A DNA stretch of 64,000 nt from Streptomyces sp. NBC_00708 (GTDB taxonomy: Bacteria > Actinomycetota > Actinomycetes > Streptomycetales > Streptomycetaceae). The stretch lies in the NCBI GenBank assembly GCA_036226585.1, contig CP108997.1:806001-870000 (forward strand), in the 5' to 3' direction. This document shows, piece by piece, positions 31,339-40,112 of this stretch. Every line of letters starts with the position of its first letter. Position 1 is the first letter of the stretch. A program made the translations under genes and the position numbers. The notes below the pieces were generated by a model. It was not told the DNA's origin. It ran no database searches and was given only the letters and a program-made list of their open reading frames with translations.

Positions 31339-33998
31339 GCACCCTGCTCGACGCGGTGCGTGAGGGCCGTGTGGACGACATCAAGGGCCTGCTGGCCCGG
31401 CTCGACCGGGGCGAACGCAAAGCGGCGCTCGACGGGTTGAAGGATCTGCGCAAGGAGGCGCGGGGCTGGGCCTGGGAGGGGCGCACCAGGGCCCGGAAGG
31501 CCCTGCTGGTGGCCGGCGCGGGCTGCCACACGGGGGCCGCCGGCTGCGCGGCCTGGCTCGGCGCCCGGGAGATGCGCGACTGGGTGCACTCGCCGTACCC
31601 GTGGGTGCTGGAGGTGCTCGCCGACCGCGATCCGGCCTGGCTGGCCGATCTCGCCCGGCGGCTGGCGGCGCGCGCCGTGGAGTCCGACGCGGAGTACCGG
31701 CTCGTCGTGGAGCTGTCCCGCAGGGCGGGCTGTCCGCTGCCCGCCTCCGACGGCATGGTCCGGACATGGGCCGAGGGGATCAACGGTGCGCAGTGGCAGT
31801 CGCGGCCCGGGAAGGCGCTCGTGGACGTCCTGCGCGCGGACGCCCATCTCGACGTCCTGATTCCACACCTCCTGACGATGCCGGAGCTGCCGCCGGTGGT
31901 GGCGTGGGTCGACAGCCGCTCCCCCGAGGGGTACTGGCCGGCGGCTCTGTCCGCCCTCGTCGAGGAGGGCCTGCTCGATCGCGGCGCCCTGCTCGACAGC
32001 TGCGTCACACGTCTGCTGCGCGGCGGGAAGCCCACCGATCTGCGCTTCTGCCTGCTGGTGCTGCGTGGTCTCGAACCCACCGCCGGCGAGGAGGCGGCGC
32101 GGGTGGCCGACTGGATGGCGATGGCCGCCGACGGGCCTTCGCCGGTGGCCGGCCACGCCCAGGAGGTGCTGGCCCGGCTCGACGCGCAAGGGGTGCTCTC
32201 CGTGCGTCAGTTGGCCGAGGTGTCCGGCGCGGTGCTGTTCCGCACGGAGAAGAAGCTGGTGCGCGCCCAGTTGGTCCAGCTGGGGAAGGTGCTGCGCCGG
32301 GACCCCTCGACGGCCGATGCGCTGCTCCCCGTCATCGCCGACACCTTCGGGCATCCGGACACCGATGCGCAGGAGCGGGCGCTGAAGCTGGCCGCCCGCG
32401 CGGTTCCTGCCGCGACGCCCGAGGTCCGGGAGGAGGCGGCCCGGATGGCCTCGCTGCTGGCGCCGGTGCACCGGGAGGCGGCGCGTGCCGTGTTCGGGGA
32501 GCTGCTGGAGGACGAGCCGGAGGCCGACGCCTATGAGGAGATCCTGCCGCCGCCCCCGGCCCCGCGCCCCGTCGGCCCGCCGCCGGCGTCCGTGGCCGAG
32601 CTGACCGAGGAGGTGGTGGCCCTGCTCCGCTCGGCGCCCGAGGACATCACCGCGTTCGAACGGGCCCTGGACGGGCTGATCCGGTTCGCCCGCACCGGGC
32701 GGGAGGAGCTGACCGAGGCGCTGGGGAGCGCCCTGTCCGGGCAGTGGTGGGACGGGCTCCCGCGAGGAGAAGTCGACTGGCGGATGACCCGCAACCACGA
32801 CGGCCTCCACATCGTCGCGGCCTCGCTGCTCGGACATGTCTCGGAACAGGCCATCGGTGAGGGACAGGCCCGGCGGACGGCACCGGGGGCCTGCTGCCAC
32901 GAAGTGCTCGACGGAATCCTGTACGCCCGCCTGTGGGAGGCGGCCTCCGAGGTCCGGACGGGCAGGGTGCCCTATCTGCTGGCCACGCCCACCTGGCACA
33001 CGGGGCACATCGACGCCCCGGAGCTGGTCGGGCGGCTGCGCGGATACAAGGCTCTGGGTGTCCCGGCCGGGCCCGTCGACTTCGCCCAGGCGCTGCTGCG
33101 GGTGCGGCGCACGGGCGAGGAGGACGCCGCGAGCCAGGCCGCCGCGCTGGGCACCGAGGAGGGCGACCGGCTGGCGGCGTGGCTCCGTGCGGACGAGCCG
33201 GTGGCCGCCGTGGCCCCCCGCCATGTGGACACGGACGTGGCCGTCGCCCGGGACTGGCTGCTGCAAACGGTCACCAAGGTGCAGCGCGTGCTGCTGGCCA
33301 CCAGGGAGAACGTGCTCGTCCAGCGGAAGTTCCCCCGTCCGTTCCACTGGCTCGGGCGCCCGCACTCCCCCCGGAACCAGCGCTGCTACCACTGGAGTCC
33401 GGAATCGCCGCACTGGACCGCCACCCTGCCCGAGGACGGCGAGACGCTCGCGGCCTGGCTGCTGCCCACCGTCGCGACATGTGTCGAGGAGCAGCGGGGG
33501 ACCACGTCGCTGCTGCCCGCGCTCGCCGAGAGCGGCGGACCCGCCGCCGGGGCCCTGCATCTCGCTCTGGCCTACGGGCTGGGCGCGCGGCACGCGGACG
33601 ACCGGCTCGCGGCGGTGGACGCCCTCCTGGTGCTGGCCGCCCGGGGCCGGCTCGATGCCGGGCTCCTCGGAGGCGAGCTGGCCACGCTGATCGAACGGGA
33701 CTCGGTCAAGCCCGGCCGTCTGGCGGACGCGGCCCGCACGGCGGCGGGGACCGGGGCGTACGGAACCGTCCTGTCCGTCCTGGTGCCCGTGCTGCCCGCT
33801 CTGCTGGCCCGGGAGCGGGCGCCCCGGGGGCTGAGCGATCTGCTCGCCGTGGCAGCGGAGTGCGCGGAGCGCTGCGGGCCGCCGGGCAGCGGCCCCGTAC
33901 CAGGCCTGGCCGCGACGGCCGCGCGTGGCGGGACGACCCAGCTGGTGCGGCAGGCGATACGCCTGGAGACCGCGTGCCGGGCGGGGGCCTCCGCCTGA
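31335..33998 (+). CDS. Large helical-repeat protein, DUF6493-like
   Basis: 887 residues, with no signal or membrane helix. Its N-terminal half is built of Leu/Ala-rich helical pairs resembling HEAT or ARM repeats. A Pro-rich linker (PPPPAPRPVGPPPASVAEL, ~400-420) precedes a second half with QRCYHWSPESPHW and VPYLLATPTWHTGHID. I associate this with the DUF6493 (or DUF5691-like) family from its partnership with a SWIM protein, which it overlaps by 4 bases. Function is unknown; a scaffold binding the SWIM protein is the simplest idea. Confidence 0.72.
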   Translation: MSTLLDAVREGRVDDIKGLLARLDRGERKAALDGLKDLRKEARGWAWEGRTRARKALLVAGAGCHTGAAGCAAWLGAREMRDWVHSPYPWVLEVLADRDPAWLADLARRLAARAVESDAEYRLVVELSRRAGCPLPASDGMVRTWAEGINGAQWQSRPGKALVDVLRADAHLDVLIPHLLTMPELPPVVAWVDSRSPEGYWPAALSALVEEGLLDRGALLDSCVTRLLRGGKPTDLRFCLLVLRGLEPTAGEEAARVADWMAMAADGPSPVAGHAQEVLARLDAQGVLSVRQLAEVSGAVLFRTEKKLVRAQLVQLGKVLRRDPSTADALLPVIADTFGHPDTDAQERALKLAARAVPAATPEVREEAARMASLLAPVHREAARAVFGELLEDEPEADAYEEILPPPPAPRPVGPPPASVAELTEEVVALLRSAPEDITAFERALDGLIRFARTGREELTEALGSALSGQWWDGLPRGEVDWRMTRNHDGLHIVAASLLGHVSEQAIGEGQARRTAPGACCHEVLDGILYARLWEAASEVRTGRVPYLLATPTWHTGHIDAPELVGRLRGYKALGVPAGPVDFAQALLRVRRTGEEDAASQAAALGTEEGDRLAAWLRADEPVAAVAPRHVDTDVAVARDWLLQTVTKVQRVLLATRENVLVQRKFPRPFHWLGRPHSPRNQRCYHWSPESPHWTATLPEDGETLAAWLLPTVATCVEEQRGTTSLLPALAESGGPAAGALHLALAYGLGARHADDRLAAVDALLVLAARGRLDAGLLGGELATLIERDSVKPGRLADAARTAAGTGAYGTVLSVLVPVLPALLARERAPRGLSDLLAVAAECAERCGPPGSGPVPGLAATAARGGTTQLVRQAIRLETACRAGASA

Positions 33999-34148
33999 CC
34001 GTGCGGGAGGCGTAGAGCCTCCCCGGGCCCTCCTTCGAAACGCGTGCCCAACTCGCCCGAAACCGACGATAGGAAGCCCAATGACCCTTTAACCCATCGG
34101 TCACAGAGCGTTCGTGATCAGGCAACACGGTGCGGTCACAGTGGATTC

Positions 34149-35552
34149 ATGACTGATGTGACATCCGCGAAGAGTGCCCGCCGCCCCCACCACTGGCGGC
34201 GGGACATGATCGAACTCGCCGCGCTGTTCACGGCGGTGGCGGTCGCCGACGCGATCGCCAACCTGATCGGGCACCAGCCGGACGGCCCATACCTGCTCAT
34301 CGCCTCCGCCGTGGCGCTGACCGCGACGGCCGCGTTCCACACCTGGTGGGCACGGCGCCACAGCCACGCGCCGCCCCCGCCGCCCGAATCCGCGGGCACG
34401 GAGGTGGAGGTGCCCGACGGAGCAGCCCGACCGGCCGCGCCCGCCGGCCCCGGCGACACCGTCCTGTGGCGGATGCGGACCACCGTGCGGGACGCCCCGG
34501 GGAGCCTGGCCGCCCTGTGCACCGTGCTGGCCCGGCACGGGATCGACATCCTCACGCTCCAGACGCATCCGCTGGCGCAGGGCACCGTCGACGAGTTCCT
34601 GCTGCGGGTGCCCGCGTCGCTGCCGGCCCCGCAGCTGGCCCGTGCGGTGTCCGCCGCCGGGGGCAGCTCCACCTGGACCGAGCGGGCCGACGCCCACGAC
34701 CTGGTCGATGCCCCGACGCGGGTGCTCGGCCTCGCCACCCGTACCGCGCTCGACGCCGCCGAACTCCCCCTCGCCCTGCGGCAGCTGCTGGGCCGGTGCA
34801 CGATCCACTCGCTGCCCGCCGTATCGGTCACCGGACGCGCCACCGGCGAGACCGCCCCGGTCGAAGGGGTGCTGGAGGAGACGGTGATGCGCCTGCGCGA
34901 CCCGTCGGGCGGCGTCATCACCGTCGAGCGGCCCTACCTCCCGTTCACGCCCACGGAGTTCGCGCGGGCCCGTGCGCTGGTGGAGCTCGACGCCCGGCTC
35001 GGCCCCCGCGTCCCGCGCGGTGAACAGGTGCTCACACTGCCCGAGGGCAACGAGATCACCGTGCGCCGGGCGGACCGGTCCGACCACGAAGCGGCCGTGG
35101 CCATGCACGGGCGCTGCTCCGAGCAGACGCTGCGGCTGCGCTACCACGGCCCGGTCCGGGACGCGGACCGCTACCTGGATCACCTGCTGAGCCCGCGCTT
35201 CGGCCGCACCCTGGCCGTGCAGACAGCGTCCGGCCGGCTGGTCGCCCTCGGCCACCTCCTCTGGGACGGCGACGAGACCGAGGTCGCCCTCCTCGTCGAG
35301 GACGAGTGGCAGCGGCGCGGCATCGGCTCCGAACTGCTGACCCGTCTGGTGGCGATGGCCGGGGAGGCCGGCTGCGAGAGCGTCTACGCCGTCACCCAGG
35401 CGTCGAACACCGGCATGGTCGCCGCCATGCGCGCGCTCTCGCTGCCGCTCGACTACCAGATCGAGGAGGGCACGCTCGTGATCACCGCGCGCCTTGCCAC
35501 GACCCCGGCGCGTTCCCTGCCGCCGCTGCCGTACGAACAGGCTGAACGCTGA
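34149..35552 (+). CDS. Membrane-anchored ACT-GNAT fusion protein
   Basis: 467 residues in three parts. Residues ~18-67 hold two membrane helices (ELAALFTAVAVADAIANLIG and LLIASAVALTATAAFHTWWA). Residues ~105-175 form an ACT-like domain (MRTTVRDAPGSLAALCTVLA, HGIDILTLQTHPL). Residues ~325-455 are a GNAT acetyltransferase with the CoA loop EDEWQRRGIGSELLTRLVAM. ACT domains bind amino acids, so an amino-acid-gated acetyltransferase at the membrane is plausible. The last 71 bases overlap the end of the converging PLP lyase gene. Confidence 0.88.
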   Translation: MTDVTSAKSARRPHHWRRDMIELAALFTAVAVADAIANLIGHQPDGPYLLIASAVALTATAAFHTWWARRHSHAPPPPPESAGTEVEVPDGAARPAAPAGPGDTVLWRMRTTVRDAPGSLAALCTVLARHGIDILTLQTHPLAQGTVDEFLLRVPASLPAPQLARAVSAAGGSSTWTERADAHDLVDAPTRVLGLATRTALDAAELPLALRQLLGRCTIHSLPAVSVTGRATGETAPVEGVLEETVMRLRDPSGGVITVERPYLPFTPTEFARARALVELDARLGPRVPRGEQVLTLPEGNEITVRRADRSDHEAAVAMHGRCSEQTLRLRYHGPVRDADRYLDHLLSPRFGRTLAVQTASGRLVALGHLLWDGDETEVALLVEDEWQRRGIGSELLTRLVAMAGEAGCESVYAVTQASNTGMVAAMRALSLPLDYQIEEGTLVITARLATTPARSLPPLPYEQAER

Positions 35553-36729
35553 CCTCACGGCGTACGGGTTCCTCGCCGCTCAGCGCCTGGCACAGGTCGG
35601 CCCACAGGTCCTCGACGTCCTCCAGACCGACCGACATGCGCAGCAGCCGGTCACCGACGCCGGACGCGTGCCGGTCTCCTTCGTCCACGATGCGGTGGCT
35701 GATGGAGGCCGGGTGCTGGATGAGGCTGTCGACGCTGCCGAGGCTGACGGCGGGCGTGATCAGCCGTACCCCCGCGATCACCTGGTGCGGGTCGCCGTAG
35801 ACCTCGAACGACACCATGGCGCCGCCGATCTCCGGGTAGTGGACGCGGGCGACGCGCGGGTCGGCGGAGAGCCGGCGGGCGAGTTCGGCCGCGCTCGCGG
35901 AGGCGGCCCGGACCCGCACCGGCAGGGTCGAGAGCCCGCGCAGCAGCAGGTAGCCGGCCATCGGGTGCAGGACGCCTCCGGTGGCGAAACGCACCTGGCG
36001 CAGCACGGCGGCGAACTCCTCGTCGCAGGCGACGACTCCGCCCATGACGTCGCCGTGCCCGCCCAGGTACTTCGTCGCACTGTGCAGCACGATCCGCGCA
36101 CCGTGCTCGACGGGCCGCTGGAGGACGGGGGTCGCGAAGGTGTTGTCGACCAGGAGCGGCACCGCACCGCAGGAGTGGGCGACGGCCCGGATGTCCACCT
36201 CGGCGAGCGTCGGGTTGGCGGGCGTCTCCACGATGACCAGACCCGTGTCGGGCCGGATGGCGTCCGCGATGCCCGCCGGGTCCGTCCAGGTCACCTCGGT
36301 GCCGAGGAGGCCGGCGCCCAGCAGGTGATCACTGCATCCGTACAGGGGCCGCACGGCCACCACATGGCGCAGCCCCACGCTCGCGCGGGCCAGCAGGACC
36401 GCGGTCAGCGCTGCCATGCCGCTGGCGAAGGACACCGCGCTCGCGGTTCCTTCGAGTCGGGCCAGCGCCGTTTCGAAGCGCGCGGTCGTCGGGTTGTCGA
36501 GCCGTGCGTAGACGGGCGGCCCGTCGGGGCGCGCCCCGGTGGTGGCGAAGGTGTCGATCCGTTCCGCCTCCGCACGGGAGTCGTACGAGGGGTAGGTGGT
36601 CGACAGGTCGATCGGCGCGGCGTGCAGGCCGAGGGCCGCGAGGTCGTCGCGTCCGGCGTGCACGGCTTCGGTGGCGAGCGCCCTGGACGGGGTTGTCGTC
36701 GAGGGCGGCAGCGCGGATTCGGTGTCCAT
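35482..36729 (-). CDS. Cys/Met metabolism PLP enzyme (cystathionine or methionine gamma-lyase type)
   Basis: 415 residues from ATG 36729; an in-frame GTG at 36750 is the alternative start. The PLP lysine is in VLHSATKYLGGHGDVMGGVV, with TGARPDGPPVYARLDNPTTA and VIVETPANPTLAEVDIRAVA also typical. It performs gamma-elimination or replacement on cystathionine, homoserine esters or methionine; sequence alone does not choose. It is divergent from an Lrp regulator, the usual layout for a regulated amino-acid lyase. Its 3' end overlaps the ACT-GNAT gene by 71 bases. Confidence 0.9.
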   Translation of the reverse strand: MDTESALPPSTTTPSRALATEAVHAGRDDLAALGLHAAPIDLSTTYPSYDSRAEAERIDTFATTGARPDGPPVYARLDNPTTARFETALARLEGTASAVSFASGMAALTAVLLARASVGLRHVVAVRPLYGCSDHLLGAGLLGTEVTWTDPAGIADAIRPDTGLVIVETPANPTLAEVDIRAVAHSCGAVPLLVDNTFATPVLQRPVEHGARIVLHSATKYLGGHGDVMGGVVACDEEFAAVLRQVRFATGGVLHPMAGYLLLRGLSTLPVRVRAASASAAELARRLSADPRVARVHYPEIGGAMVSFEVYGDPHQVIAGVRLITPAVSLGSVDSLIQHPASISHRIVDEGDRHASGVGDRLLRMSVGLEDVEDLWADLCQALSGEEPVRREVSVQPVRTAAAAGNAPGSWQGAR

Positions 36730-36776
36730 GCTCGCACTCTGAACGCTCACCGGACCGGGCGGCCGAAAGCCCGTGC

Positions 36777-36782
36777 TACGTT
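36777..36782 (+). promoter_or_regulatory. -10 hexamer of the first Lrp gene
   Basis: TACGTT ends 6 nt before ATG 36789, and CGGCGA between is not a ribosome site. Leaderless start. Confidence 0.55.
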
Positions 36783-36788
36783 CGGCGA

Positions 36789-37310
36789 ATGACTGATTCC
36801 GTCGCTCTCGACACGGTCGATCTGCACATTCTGCGGCTGTTGCAGAACGACGCCCGGACCACGTACCGGGAGCTGGCGGCCGAGGTCGGTGTCGCCCCCT
36901 CGACCTGTCTGGACCGGGTGACCCGGCTGCGCCGCACCGGCGTCATCCTCGGGCACCAGCTGCGCCTCGACCCGGCACGGCTCGGCCGGGGCCTCGAAGC
37001 GCTGCTCTCCGTACAGGTGCGTCCGCACCGCCGGGAGCTGATCGGGCCGTTCGTCGAACGGATCAGGTCACTGCCGGAGTCACGTGCCCTGTTCCATCTG
37101 ACCGGCCCGGACGACTATCTGGTGCATGTGGCCGTGGCGGACACGGCGGATCTCCAGCGGCTCGTGCTCGACGAGTTCACCTCGCGACGGGAGGTGGCCC
37201 GGGTGGAGACGCGGCTGATCTACCAGCAGTGGGAGTGCGGTCCGCTGCTGCCGCCCGTGCCGGGGGCGGCAGCGGTCCCGGTTCCGGGTCAGGTCCGTCC
37301 CGCCGATTGA
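36789..37310 (+). CDS. Lrp/AsnC family regulator
   Basis: 173 residues. The HTH at ~8-60 (LDTVDLHILRLLQNDARTTY, LAAEVGVAPSTCLDRVTRLR) is followed by an RAM/AsnC ligand domain (~70-150, FHLTGPDDYLVHVAVADTAD). It is divergent from the PLP sulfur-amino-acid lyase across ~60 bases and is presumably its activator, sensing an amino acid. The C-terminus has a Pro/Val-rich extension. It is followed 38 bases later by the DUF885 gene on the same strand. Confidence 0.94.
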   Translation: MTDSVALDTVDLHILRLLQNDARTTYRELAAEVGVAPSTCLDRVTRLRRTGVILGHQLRLDPARLGRGLEALLSVQVRPHRRELIGPFVERIRSLPESRALFHLTGPDDYLVHVAVADTADLQRLVLDEFTSRREVARVETRLIYQQWECGPLLPPVPGAAAVPVPGQVRPAD

Positions 37311-37348
37311 TAGTGACGCGGGGCCCCCGCACGTACGAGGATGGCCCC

Positions 37349-39034
37349 ATGTCAGACTCTTCCAGCAGCGCGCTGCCCCGCCAGGTCGCCGACGCCTACG
37401 TCGACGCGTTCATCGAACTCGACCCCATTTCCGGCACCTACCTCGGTGTCGCGGCAAGCTCGCGCCGCCTTCCCGATTTCTCCCCCGCCGGCCAGGAGCA
37501 GCTGGCCGCGCTGGCGCGGGACACCCTCGCGCGGCTCGACCGCGCGGAGCAGCTGCCCGGTGCGGCCGAGGACGCCGAGCGCCGCTGCGGCCGGCTGCTG
37601 CGGGAACGCCTGACGGCCGAGCTGGCCGTGCACGAGGCCGATGAGGCGCTGCGCGCCGTTTCCAACCTGCACTCCCCGGCCCACTCGATCCGTGAGGTGT
37701 TCACGGTGACGCCCACCGAGACGGACGAGGACTGGGCGGCCGTCGTCGAGCGGCTGCGGGCGGTCCCGGCGGCGCTCGCCGGTTACCAGGAGTCCCTGGC
37801 GCTCGGCCTGGAGCGCAAGCTCTACGGCGGCCCGCGCGCCACCGCCACCTTCGTCGGCCAGCTCGACGAGTGGGTCGGGGACGGCACGAAGGGCTTCTTC
37901 CAGGACTTCGCCGCCGCCGGCCCGGACGCCCTGCGCACGGAGCTGGACGAGGCCGCCGCGCAGGCCGCCGGCGCCCTGGACGAGCTGCGGCGCTGGATGC
38001 GCGAGGTGTACGCGCCCGCGGTCGAGGGCGAGCCGGACACGGTGGGCCGTGAGCGGTACGCCCGCTGGTCGCGCTACTTCAACGGCACCGACCTCGATCT
38101 CGACGAGGCGTACGCGTACGGCTGGTCCGAATACCACCGGCTGCTGGCCGAGATGAAGACCGAGGCCGAGAAGGTGCTGCCGGGCGCGGGTCCCTGGGAG
38201 GCGCTGGCCCATCTCGATGTGCACGGCAAGCACATCGAGGGCGTCGACGAGGTCCAGGCGTGGCTGCAGGGCCTGATGGACGAGGCGATCGACGCACTGG
38301 ACGGGACGCACTTCGAGCTGGCCGAGCGGGTCCGCCGGGTGGAGTCCCGGATCGCCCCGCCCGGCGGCGCGGCCGCTCCGTACTACACGGGCCCCTCCGA
38401 GGACTTCTCCCGCCCCGGGCGCACCTGGCTGCCGACGATGGGCGAGACCCGCTTCCCGGTGTACGACCTGGTGTCCACCTGGTACCACGAGGGCGTTCCC
38501 GGTCATCACCTCCAGCTCGCCCAGTGGGCGCACGTGGCGGAGAGCCTGTCGCGCTACCAGGCGTCCATCGGCATCGTCAGCGCCAACGCCGAGGGCTGGG
38601 CGCTGTACGCGGAGCGGCTGATGGACGAGCTGGGCTTCCTGCCCGACGCGGAGCGCCGGCTCGGCTACCTGGACGCGCAGATGATGCGTGCCTGCCGGGT
38701 GATCGTGGACATCGGCATGCACGTGGGTCTGGAGATCCCGGCCGATTCGCCGTTCCACCCGGGTGAGCGGTGGACGCCGGAGCTGGCCCAGGAGTTCTTC
38801 GGCAACCACAGCGGCAGGCCCGCCGACTTCGTGGAGAGCGAGCTGACCCGCTACCTGTCGATGCCGGGCCAGGCGATCGGCTACAAGCTCGGTGAACGCG
38901 CCTGGCTGCTGGGCCGGGAGAACGCCCGGACCGCGCACGGCGACGCCTTCGACCTCAAGGCGTGGCACATGGCGGCCCTGTCCCAGGGTCCGCTGGGCCT
39001 GGACGATCTGGTCGACGAGCTGTCGAAGCTCTGA
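37349..39034 (+). CDS. DUF885 zinc-dependent peptidase-like protein
   Basis: 561 residues. The DUF885 signature HEGVPGHH (His380, Glu381, His386, His387) lies in WYHEGVPGHHLQLAQWAHVA, with the third ligand Glu415 in NAEGWALYAERLMDELGFLP. The family is gluzincin-like; some members are peptidases. It has no signal peptide, so it is probably cytoplasmic. ATG 37349 is preferred over an ATG at 37341 in another frame because GAGGA precedes it and the conserved N-terminus follows. It ends in a strong terminator. Confidence 0.93.
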   Translation: MSDSSSSALPRQVADAYVDAFIELDPISGTYLGVAASSRRLPDFSPAGQEQLAALARDTLARLDRAEQLPGAAEDAERRCGRLLRERLTAELAVHEADEALRAVSNLHSPAHSIREVFTVTPTETDEDWAAVVERLRAVPAALAGYQESLALGLERKLYGGPRATATFVGQLDEWVGDGTKGFFQDFAAAGPDALRTELDEAAAQAAGALDELRRWMREVYAPAVEGEPDTVGRERYARWSRYFNGTDLDLDEAYAYGWSEYHRLLAEMKTEAEKVLPGAGPWEALAHLDVHGKHIEGVDEVQAWLQGLMDEAIDALDGTHFELAERVRRVESRIAPPGGAAAPYYTGPSEDFSRPGRTWLPTMGETRFPVYDLVSTWYHEGVPGHHLQLAQWAHVAESLSRYQASIGIVSANAEGWALYAERLMDELGFLPDAERRLGYLDAQMMRACRVIVDIGMHVGLEIPADSPFHPGERWTPELAQEFFGNHSGRPADFVESELTRYLSMPGQAIGYKLGERAWLLGRENARTAHGDAFDLKAWHMAALSQGPLGLDDLVDELSKL

Positions 39035-39045
39035 GCCCCTCGGCT

Positions 39046-39078
39046 GCCGGTCCCCGGACGGTGTGTCCGGGGACCGGC
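39046..39078. terminator. Hairpin terminator between DUF885 and rhodanese genes
   Basis: A perfect 14-bp stem, GCCGGTCCCCGGAC (39046-39059) with 39065-39078, has a 5-base loop. It can serve both converging genes. Confidence 0.85.
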
Positions 39079-39083
39079 GGTCG

Positions 39084-39572
39084 TCAGCAACCGCAGTCGT
39101 CGGTGCCGGCCGGCGCGGTGAGCGGGTCGGCCGCGCGCCGCTCCTCGCCCTGCCAGGTCTCGTACGGGAAGCCCTCGCGCGCCCAGTACTCGAAGCCGCC
39201 CAGCATCTCCTTGACCCGGTAGCCGAGTCCGGCCAGGGCGAGGGCGGCGCGGGTGGCGCCGTTGCAGCCGGGGCCCCAGCAGTACGTGACCACCGGCACG
39301 GCCGGGTCGAGGAGCCGGGGCGCCTGCTCGGCGATGAGCGCGGTCGGCAGGTGGAGCGCGCCCGGGATGTGTCCCTGGTCCCAGGACTCGGTGGACCGGG
39401 AGTCGAGCAGGACGAAGCCGGGGTCGCCGCCGGCGGCGAGGGCCGCCGCGACGTCCGAGACGTCGGCGTGGAAGGCGAGCGAGGCGCCGAAGTAGTCGAC
39501 GGCGTCGGCCGGGGCGGCCGGCGGAACGCGCAGGACGGGGTGGTCGGCGAGGGCGCCGGGCTGAGGACTCAT
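39084..39572 (-). CDS. Rhodanese-domain sulfurtransferase
   Basis: 162 residues. The domain has FVLLDSRSTESWDQGHIPGA and an active-site loop VVTYCWGPGCNGATRAAL, with the catalytic Cys in YCWGPGC. It transfers sulfane sulfur between donors such as thiosulfate and acceptors; the physiological pair is unknown. The C-terminus ends in Cys-Gly-Cys, an unusual extra thiol pair. A TAGGTT -10 hexamer lies 7 nt before ATG 39572. It is divergent from an Lrp regulator. Confidence 0.9.
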   Translation of the reverse strand: MSPQPGALADHPVLRVPPAAPADAVDYFGASLAFHADVSDVAAALAAGGDPGFVLLDSRSTESWDQGHIPGALHLPTALIAEQAPRLLDPAVPVVTYCWGPGCNGATRAALALAGLGYRVKEMLGGFEYWAREGFPYETWQGEERRAADPLTAPAGTDDCGC

Positions 39573-39665
39573 GCTTGAAAACCTATGATCGCCCGGCCCG
39601 GCCCGGAAGGCGGGATCCCCGGCACCCGGGTTGATCCGCCGGGGATTCCACGGTTCCCTTTCCCC

Positions 39666-40112
39666 ATGAGCGACTATTCCCCGGACGCCACCGACTGGCG
39701 CATTCTCGACGTGCTGCAGCGGGAGGGCCGGGCCTCGTTCGCGGAGCTCGCGCGTGCGGTGGCCATGTCGCCGAGTGCCGTGACCGAGCGGGTCCGCCGG
39801 CTGGAGGAGGCCGGGGTCATCAGCGGGTACGCGGCCGTGGTCGATCCGGAACGGCTCGGGCTGCCGATCCTCGCCTTCGTACGGCTGCGGTATCCGAACG
39901 GCAACTACAAGCCGTTCCACGACCTGTTGGAGACCACGCCGGAGGTCGTGGAGGCCCATCACGTCACCGGCGACGACTGCTTCGTACTGAAGGTGACGGC
40001 CCGCTCCATGAGCCATCTGGAGAGCGTCTCCGGGAAGATCGGCGCGCTCGGGTCCGTCACCACCAGCGTCGTCTACTCCTCGCCCCTGCCGGGGCGCGCC
40101 ATCAGTCGCTGA
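39666..40112 (+). CDS. Lrp/AsnC family regulator
   Basis: 148 residues. HTH: DATDWRILDVLQREGRASFA and LARAVAMSPSAVTERVRRLE; ligand domain: VEAHHVTGDDCFVLKVTARS. It is shorter than the Lrp at 36.8 kb. It is divergent from the rhodanese gene and probably controls it. Its last 11 bases overlap the stop region of the converging sbcC. Confidence 0.94.
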   Translation: MSDYSPDATDWRILDVLQREGRASFAELARAVAMSPSAVTERVRRLEEAGVISGYAAVVDPERLGLPILAFVRLRYPNGNYKPFHDLLETTPEVVEAHHVTGDDCFVLKVTARSMSHLESVSGKIGALGSVTTSVVYSSPLPGRAISR

